Assembly: GCF_008727775.1 (NCBI RefSeq)
Contig: NZ_CP044232.1
Coordinates: 186,001-250,000, forward strand
Origin: Microbacterium lushaniae
Lineage (GTDB): Bacteria; Actinomycetota; Actinomycetes; Actinomycetales; Microbacteriaceae
Direction: 5' to 3'
Length of the DNA: 64,000 bases
A program made the translations under genes and the position numbers. The notes under the pieces are model-generated. The model did no database searches. It saw nothing but the letters and a program-made list of their open reading frames with translations, and was not told the DNA's origin. Of the stretch, positions 59,071-64,000 are shown in pieces (positions within the stretch are counted from its first letter, which is position 1; every line of letters starts with the position of its first letter).

Positions 59071-59643
59071 TCAGGTGATCCTGTGCGATCGGTGCCATGA
59101 CTCATCGCGGCGCTCGTAGAGGACGCGGGTGTGATGCCGATCGGGTGCGCCCTGCCAGAACTCCACGTGTGCCGGCTCGACCCACCACAGCACCCAGTCC
59201 TCGGGCGGAATGCCTGCTCTCGCCGACGCCGACCGTGCGGCCAGGTCGGCGGCGCTCTCCTGTCTCGTCGCCTCACGCACCGGCCCGCGCAGGCGCACTG
59301 CGCGCACCACCGGCTGCCACCAGAAGTCCAGCGCCGCCGCCGGGTGGGCAGCGAGCTGGGCGCCTTTGGCCGAGGAGCGTCGACCGGCGACGCCCCATCC
59401 CCGCGGGCCGACGTCTTTGAGGATGAGCGTGCGGGCATCGGGCCTGCCGTCGGCATCCACCGTGGCCAGCGTGGCGGCACGCGGTTCGGCGACTCCCGCG
59501 TCCGCCGCGTGGCGGATCCACGCCACGAACAGCTCGACCGGATCGTCGGGCAAGGATGCCAGGTCGAATGGGGGCGCCGTTCCCACGAGTGAGGCTTGGG
59601 CCCGCAGCCACTGCGCCATGCTGCCCGGCCGCATCGACGTCAT
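59071..59643 (-). CDS. Pyridoxamine 5'-phosphate oxidase family protein
   Basis: A 190-residue FMN-binding split barrel. RAATLATVDADGRPDARTLILKDV is the FMN/substrate block of PNPOx (shown in part: RPDARTLILKDV), followed by AALDFWWQPVVRAVRLRGPV and the C-terminal half FWQGAPDRHHTRVLYER, which matches the PdxH dimer region. It is a little shorter than PdxH (about 210-220) and the PLP-binding C-terminal LAP motif is altered, so it may be a PNPOx-like oxidase rather than the true vitamin B6 enzyme. The ATG overlaps the upstream membrane-protein stop by 4 bp. Confidence 0.85.
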   Translation of the reverse strand: MTSMRPGSMAQWLRAQASLVGTAPPFDLASLPDDPVELFVAWIRHAADAGVAEPRAATLATVDADGRPDARTLILKDVGPRGWGVAGRRSSAKGAQLAAHPAAALDFWWQPVVRAVRLRGPVREATRQESAADLAARSASARAGIPPEDWVLWWVEPAHVEFWQGAPDRHHTRVLYERRDESWHRSHRIT

Positions 59644-60338
59644 GTTCTCGCCTCTCTTCGGCGGGGGTGTGCCGCCGCATCCACGGGGGAGGTCACGCTC
59701 GTGAACGCGAGGAACACGCCCCATCCGGCGACCGCGATGGCGGCCAGTGAATTCGCCCACGCCGGCATCATCCAGGGGAAGGAGCCGGCGAGGAACGCGG
59801 CGGAGGCGACGATGCCGACACCTCGCCCGAGGAGCCTGGCACGCGTCGACCAGGTGAGGGTGGCGGCAGCCACGGCGAAGCCGAGGAAGGCCAGATGAAC
59901 AGCGCCGAACGTCGTGCTGACGAGGAGGGCCACCGCCTCCGGGGCCAGGTCGATTGCGAACACGGGGTAGACCAGGCGCCCCACCGCGAGCAGCACGACG
60001 AGGAGGGCGACGAATGCGGCCGCGAGCGCGGTGGCCCCCACGTCGATCCGTGGCGACGGTGCCGCCGTGCGTGCGCCGAGGAGCCCGCGGGCGCCGGCTC
60101 CCCAGCAGAGGACGGCGAAGAAGAGCAGCTCGTCGCTCCATGTCAGGAGCGAGCGCCCCTGTTCGACCCACGCCGCCACGGCGACCGCGTCGGCCGGAGC
60201 CTCGGGAAGGAGCGACAGCAGGAGGAGGGCGACCGCGGTGAGTGATGCGCCTCCGGCCGACAGCCAGCGGTGTGCCGGCAGATCACGCGCTCCGGGTGGG
60301 GCGTCGCGTGCCGCCGGGCCGCCGGCCATCCCCGTCAT
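59640..60338 (-). CDS. Hypothetical membrane protein
   Basis: A 232-residue integral membrane protein with about six hydrophobic helices (ASLTAVALLLLSLLP, ELLFFAVLCWGAGARGLLG, LAAAFVALLVVLLAVGRLVY, AVHLAFLGFAVAAATL, GIVASAAFLAGSFPWM, LAAIAVAGWGVFLAFTSV). No conserved charged motif, so function is open. ATG 60338 has AAGGTGA in front. Its stop overlaps the PNPOx start (ATGA), implying co-translation. Confidence 0.75.
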   Translation of the reverse strand: MTGMAGGPAARDAPPGARDLPAHRWLSAGGASLTAVALLLLSLLPEAPADAVAVAAWVEQGRSLLTWSDELLFFAVLCWGAGARGLLGARTAAPSPRIDVGATALAAAFVALLVVLLAVGRLVYPVFAIDLAPEAVALLVSTTFGAVHLAFLGFAVAAATLTWSTRARLLGRGVGIVASAAFLAGSFPWMMPAWANSLAAIAVAGWGVFLAFTSVTSPVDAAAHPRRREART

Positions 60339-60425
60339 CCGTTCACCTTGCCGGGCTCGCGGTGCCACGCGCAAGCAGGGATGCCGCCACGGGGAGGCGC
60401 CTTCCGGCCCCGCCCGTCCGTCCGC

Positions 60426-60827
60426 TCAGGCGACGGCGGTGCCCTCCAGCTCGACCATCTGTCCGGGGATCGCCAGGCGCGACACTCCCAGCATCGTCGT
60501 GGTCGGAGCCACGCCGGCGGCTCCCAGGCGCCCGGCCAGCACGCCGTAGTGGGCGAACAGCGCGTCGACGTCGGTCGTGTAGACGTTCAGCCGCACCAGG
60601 TCGGCCAGCGACATCCCGGCCGCGGTCAGCACCGCTTCGAGGTTTTCCACGCTCAGCGCGAGTTGCGCCGCGATGTCGCCGTCATGCTGCGGGCGCCCAT
60701 CCGCACCCATGGCGGTCTGCCCGGAGACGTACAGCATGCGGGTCTGCCCCGACACGAGTTCGCCCTGGTTGAATCCCAGCTCCACCGACCACGTCACCGG
60801 GTTCACCGCGGTTCGTTCGAGTGTCAT
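60426..60827 (-). CDS. RidA family protein (second copy)
   Basis: A 133-residue YjgF/RidA-like protein: MLYVSGQTAMGADGRPQHDG, LTAAGMSLADLVRLNVYTTD and PTTTMLGVSRLAIPGQMVELEGTAVA are the family blocks. The terminal PGQMVELEGTAVA matches the family's P..LVEIE.IA strand, with Gln in place of the Arg that normally binds the substrate carboxylate. It differs strongly from the other RidA protein at 53046. It is divergent from the WYL regulator with a palindrome between them, so that regulator probably controls it. ATG 60827 follows ACGGAGC. Confidence 0.88.
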   Translation of the reverse strand: MTLERTAVNPVTWSVELGFNQGELVSGQTRMLYVSGQTAMGADGRPQHDGDIAAQLALSVENLEAVLTAAGMSLADLVRLNVYTTDVDALFAHYGVLAGRLGAAGVAPTTTMLGVSRLAIPGQMVELEGTAVA

Positions 60828-60916
60828 CGTCTGCTCCGTTCGTCTGGATCGCGACCGCCGATCGGTCGCGCTGAGGGCCGTTCGCACAGCGCCGATCCGA
60901 GCCTCGCAACGAATCA

Positions 60917-60931
60917 CGACACCTTGTGTCG
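60917..60931. promoter_or_regulatory. Palindromic operator between RidA and WYL regulator genes
   Basis: CGACAC (60917-60922) - CTT - GTGTCG (60926-60931) is a perfect inverted repeat 22 bp before the WYL gene ATG, within the 126-bp divergent region. Confidence 0.55.
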
Positions 60932-60953
60932 GGTATTTCTGAGACAGTTCCTT

Positions 60954-61931
60954 ATGCGTGCGGATCGGCTGGTCTCACTCGTTCTGCTGCTGCGCCAGCG
61001 CGGTCGTCTCTCCGCCCCGCAGCTGGCCAGAGAGCTCGAAGTCTCCACGCGCACCGTCCTTCGCGATATCGATGCCCTGTCGGCAGCCGGCGTGCCCGTC
61101 TACGTCGATCGGGGGCGGCATGGCGGGTTCTCCCTGCTGCCCGGGTTCCGCGCCGAGCTGACGGGCCTCACCCACGACGAGGCGCTCGCGCTCCTCACCG
61201 CCGCCGGTGCGGGCGGATCGCGGGTTTTCGGACTCGGTTCGGCGCTGACATCCGCGATGCGAAAGGTGGTCGACGCCATCCCGGCGCCCCACCAGCCCAC
61301 CGCGACGGATGCTGCGCAGCGAATCCTCGTCGACCCCGATGCCGATCTCCTGTCGCGCCCCAACGTCGGGGAGAGCATTCCCGCTGCGATCATGGCCGCG
61401 GTGCGCCGCGCGGTGCTCGAGGGTCGCCGGCTCCGCCTGCACTACGCCTCGGAACGCGGCACCGCCTCCTGGCGCGAGGTCGACCCGATCGGTCTGGTCA
61501 CCGCGCGGGGTGTGGGGTATCTGCTCGCCACGGTCGATGGCAGTGACCGGACCTACCGCCTCTCACGCATCCTCGCCGCCGAGGAGCTCGCCGAGCCCGC
61601 AGCGCGACCGGCCACCGTCCACCTCGCTGAGCTGTGGCGGCAGCGCAGCATCCGCTTCCGGTCCGGCGGCGAGCAGCTTGCCGTGGTCGCCCGGATCGAG
61701 CCGTCGCGTCGGGACGACCTCGCGGCGACCGTGCTCGAGATCCGCACCGAAGTGCGCGACCCCGATGGGTGGCATCACATGGAGGTGTCGTTTCAGGACG
61801 GCCGGCACGCGGAGTGGACGTTCTGGCAACTCGGGACGGCGGCCGAGGCTCTCAGCCCTCCGGCGCTGCGGGCGGCCCTGCGCGAGCGTGCTGCTCGTGT
61901 GGCCACGCATTACTCCGATGCTGGGGCGTAG
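60954..61931 (+). CDS. WYL-domain transcriptional regulator (DeoR-like HTH)
   Basis: A 325-residue regulator. HTH_11 domain at residues 1-58: ADRLVSLVLLLRQRGRLSAP, ELEVSTRTVLRDIDALSAAG. The WYL domain (about 145-215) has the segments LRLHYASERGTASWREVDPIG and GYLLATVDGSDRTYRLSRI (written in part), followed by a WCX-type C-terminal extension. WYL regulators bind nucleotide- or nucleic-acid-type ligands. It probably controls itself and the divergent RidA gene through the CGACAC palindrome. The long upstream frame to 60270 runs over the RidA gene and is not coding. Confidence 0.94.
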   Translation: MRADRLVSLVLLLRQRGRLSAPQLARELEVSTRTVLRDIDALSAAGVPVYVDRGRHGGFSLLPGFRAELTGLTHDEALALLTAAGAGGSRVFGLGSALTSAMRKVVDAIPAPHQPTATDAAQRILVDPDADLLSRPNVGESIPAAIMAAVRRAVLEGRRLRLHYASERGTASWREVDPIGLVTARGVGYLLATVDGSDRTYRLSRILAAEELAEPAARPATVHLAELWRQRSIRFRSGGEQLAVVARIEPSRRDDLAATVLEIRTEVRDPDGWHHMEVSFQDGRHAEWTFWQLGTAAEALSPPALRAALRERAARVATHYSDAGA

Positions 61932-62053
61932 CGGGCGTGGATGATGCCGGTGGCAGAATGTCTCCCCCGCCCTGTGAAGACGCGGCGGGCTTGGACGCAG
62001 ACGGTGCAGCGCTTCGCGCGCCGAGCGTGGGGACGTGATTCGGAGGCCACTCG

Positions 62054-63094
62054 ATGAATTCGCTCGACAGCGGGCCAGGCGCCGAGATCTCTCGCGCGTT
62101 CTACCTGCAGGTCGTCCAACCGCTGCTGTACGCGCGCTGGCCGGGTCTGCCGCATGCCGCCGCTCGGCTCGGCGCGGGCTCCGACGTGCTCGGGCTCGAT
62201 GACGACATCTCGCGCGACCACGACTGGGGGCTCCGATTGAGCCTCTTCGTCGCCGAGGATCTCGTGCGCCCGGTCGACGCGTACCTCGCTGCGGAAATGC
62301 CGGCGGAGTTCGCCGGGCTTCCGACTCGCTTCGCGTTCACGGGTGCTGCGACGCCGCGGCACCATGTGGAGACGCAGACCGTCGAGGCGTTCGTGCGGGG
62401 GAGGCTCGGTCTGGACGACGTCGACCAGCTGGACGCCGGTGCGTGGCTGTCGTTCACCGGTCAGTCGGTGCTCGAAGTGACTGCCGGCCCGGTCTTCCAT
62501 GATGACGGGGATGTCTTGCGCGCCGTCCGGCGCGCGCTCGAGTGGTACCCGCGCGACGTCTGGGCCTACGTCGTGGCGAGCTGCTGGACTCAGCTGGAGG
62601 AGGAGATGCCGCTCATGGGGCGGGCGGGTCAGGTCGGCGACGAACGGGGCGCACGGGTCATCGCCGCTTCACTCATCCGGACCGTGATGCAGCTGACGTT
62701 CCTTCTTCATCGCGCGTGGGCGCCCTACTCGAAGTGGTTCGGCAGTCTTTTCGCCCGCCTCCCTGATTCCGCCCCGATCGGAGTGCACGTGGATGCGGCC
62801 CTGGGAGCGGGCACGTGGCAAAGCCGGCAGAAGCACATCGCTTGCGCCATCGACGCGCTGCTCGACCTGCAGGGTCGCGCCGGCCTTCCTGCACCCGGGC
62901 CGGCCACGCTGCCGTTCTGGGATCGCCCGTTCCTCTACCCGAACCCGGAGATCGCGTCGGCCCTGCGGGAATCGATCACCGATCCGGCCGTTCGCGTCCT
63001 TCCCCGTGGCCGGGGCGGCATAGAGCAGATCACCGACAACGTCGCCCTGCTCGTGAACCCGCGCGCACGTCTCGCGGTCGTGCGGGCGGTCTGA
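62054..63094 (+). CDS. DUF4037 protein (nucleotidyltransferase-like fold)
   Basis: A 346-residue protein. The N-terminal part has the nucleotidyltransferase-type motif ARLGAGSDVLGLDDDISRDHDWG (parts: GSDVLGLDDD, DHDWG), resembling GS-x-D...D of the polymerase-beta superfamily. The DUF4037 domain follows (YPRDVWAYVVASCWTQLEEE, AWAPYSKWFGSLFARLPDS). Related proteins are annotated as possible aminoglycoside-type nucleotidyltransferases, but no activity is known. CGGAGG lies 10 bases before the ATG. Single gene, no clear partner. Confidence 0.88.
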   Translation: MNSLDSGPGAEISRAFYLQVVQPLLYARWPGLPHAAARLGAGSDVLGLDDDISRDHDWGLRLSLFVAEDLVRPVDAYLAAEMPAEFAGLPTRFAFTGAATPRHHVETQTVEAFVRGRLGLDDVDQLDAGAWLSFTGQSVLEVTAGPVFHDDGDVLRAVRRALEWYPRDVWAYVVASCWTQLEEEMPLMGRAGQVGDERGARVIAASLIRTVMQLTFLLHRAWAPYSKWFGSLFARLPDSAPIGVHVDAALGAGTWQSRQKHIACAIDALLDLQGRAGLPAPGPATLPFWDRPFLYPNPEIASALRESITDPAVRVLPRGRGGIEQITDNVALLVNPRARLAVVRAV

Positions 63095-63140
63095 CGCGGG
63101 CACGGGAACCGGGCGTCGCGTCCGGTCCGCCTGAGCCTCC

Positions 63141-63998
63141 TCACACGGAGGCGGGTGCGCGCCCGATCTGGAGAACCTGGCTGGGTACGGCGCAGCACGA
63201 CCCGCCGAGCGACGCTCCGGAGGCGTCGAACAGTCCGGCGCCGCCGCACACCCCGGTGTCGGGCAGCGCCAGTTCCACGCGCCGCGCGGCCTCGTGATCG
63301 CCGGCGAGTTCCGCGACCACGCTGCGCACCTGCTCGTAACCGGTGAGCGCGAGGAAGGTCGGTGCGCGCCCGTACGACTTGGCCCCGACGAGGTAGAAGT
63401 CGGGTTCCGGCTGGGCCAGGTCTGCGGCGCCTGTCGCCGCGACGGAGCCGCACGAATGCACGTTCGGGTCGACCTCTGCGGCGATCCGAACGGGGGCCTG
63501 CAGGGTCGGGTCCAGCTCCAGCCGCAGTTCCGACAGGAACGACAGGTCGGGCCGGAAACCCGTGAGCACGACGACACGATCTGCCGTGAGGGTGCGGCCG
63601 TCCTCGGCGATGAGCACCGGCCGCTCGCCCTCGCGGGTGACGCGCTCCACGCGGAAACCCGTGACGAGCGAGACCAGCCCGGCGTCGACGTACTCTTTGG
63701 CCGTGGCGCCCAGGGCGCCGCGCGCGGGCAGCTCGTCCGCATCCCCGCCGCCGAAGGCGTTGCCTGCGGTCGCGCGGCGCAGCGCCCAGGTCACTGTCGT
63801 GTGCGGGTCGCGCCGCGCCATCCGGGCGAGCGCGAGCACCGCGGTGATGGCCGAATGTCCGGAGCCGATGACGACCGTGTGCTTGCCCTCGAAGCCCGCG
63901 CGGTCGCGGAAGTCGGGGATGCGGTACGACAGCAGGTCGGCGGTCGCTGTCTCTCCGAGCGCCGGCAGGCCGTCGGCGCCGGCCGGATTCGGAGTGGA
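63141..63998 (-). CDS. FAD/NAD(P)-dependent oxidoreductase, 5' end beyond window
   Basis: The C-terminal 285 residues of a flavoprotein whose start is outside the window (frame open at 63998). The visible part begins in the first domain (LLSYRIPDFRDRAGFEGKHT) and contains the NAD(P)-binding Rossmann motif VVIGSGHSAITAVLALA. It goes on with VVVLTGFRPDLSFL and a GSVAATG-type FAD end segment, all as in flavin monooxygenase/thioredoxin-reductase-like enzymes. The last 40 residues carry four Cys (TGVCGGAG, GGSCCAV), unusual for the family and reminiscent of metalloid-linked flavoproteins such as ArsO. Function therefore open; an arsenic or sulfur link would need the upstream neighbours. Confidence 0.85.
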   Translation of the reverse strand, partial: STPNPAGADGLPALGETATADLLSYRIPDFRDRAGFEGKHTVVIGSGHSAITAVLALARMARRDPHTTVTWALRRATAGNAFGGGDADELPARGALGATAKEYVDAGLVSLVTGFRVERVTREGERPVLIAEDGRTLTADRVVVLTGFRPDLSFLSELRLELDPTLQAPVRIAAEVDPNVHSCGSVAATGAADLAQPEPDFYLVGAKSYGRAPTFLALTGYEQVRSVVAELAGDHEAARRVELALPDTGVCGGAGLFDASGASLGGSCCAVPSQVLQIGRAPASV

Positions 63999-64000
63999 CC

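Overview
The window is about 70% G+C with dense, mostly overlapping genes, GTG starts, leaderless-type promoters and typical actinobacterial families (F420/LLM flavoenzymes, mycoredoxin-like glutaredoxin, PadR/HAAS pairs, an FHA/PP2C/Ser-Thr kinase operon). It looks like chromosome of a Microbacteriaceae member, most likely Microbacterium or a close relative; this is inferred from style, not from a marker gene. No rRNA, tRNA, CRISPR array, transposase or phage gene was recognised.

Layout. 0-4.4 kb: TetR regulator divergent from two overlapping Rossmann oxidoreductases, then a large acyl-CoA dehydrogenase/oxidase-like enzyme. 4.5-7.4 kb: small hypothetical, 3-methyladenine glycosylase I, and a DEAD-box helicase behind a long structured leader. 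7.5-13 kb: TetR with a near-ideal operator, an unusual LLM + BBE-type FAD oxidoreductase fusion, and a UvrA-like ABC protein without the UvrB-binding insert. 13-15.5 kb: OafA-type acyltransferase with an SGNH domain. 15.6-30.7 kb: a coherent envelope/signalling operon: a 2023-residue Ig-like/FN3 surface protein, MoxR ATPase, DUF58, a transglutaminase-like membrane protein whose catalytic Cys position is Asp, an FHA protein, a PP2C phosphatase, a second FHA protein carrying an apparent -1 frameshift, and a Ser/Thr kinase; almost every junction is an ATGA/GTGA overlap. 30.8-34.4 kb: fasciclin protein and a LiaS/NarL-like two-component system with a DUF4097 protein. 34.5-42 kb: a degenerate resolvase-like protein, Na+/H+ antiporter, prolyl aminopeptidase, aldehyde dehydrogenase, LLM oxidoreductase, glutaredoxin and a GT2-GtrA glycosyltransferase. 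42.2-50.2 kb: PadR/HAAS, DUF2975/XRE, YCII + ECF42 sigma factor, S9 peptidase, HAD phosphatase and small proteins. 50.2-51.1 kb: 900 bp of gene-free, degenerate tandem repeat. 51.1-56.1 kb: a six-gene minus-strand module (XRE-cupin regulator, flavoprotein monooxygenase, flavin reductase, RidA, metallo-beta-lactamase hydrolase, alpha/beta hydrolase) that reads as a catabolic pathway of unknown substrate. 56.2-64 kb: LysE exporter, CGNR zinc-finger regulator, OsmC, PNPOx, a second RidA divergent from a WYL regulator, DUF4037, and the 3' part of an FAD/NAD(P) oxidoreductase cut by the window edge.

Two signals stand out beyond the genes. First, gene gaps carry long palindromic elements with a shared two-tier design and fixed lengths (68-69, 76 and 82 bp). 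At least five sequence families occur, four of them more than once, including a three-unit tandem array at 50.4-51.0 kb. Second, many genes have a TANNNT hexamer only 5-7 bp before the start codon, which suggests widespread leaderless transcription; one case would drive an 8-codon leaderless ORF whose stop overlaps the start of the prolyl aminopeptidase gene.
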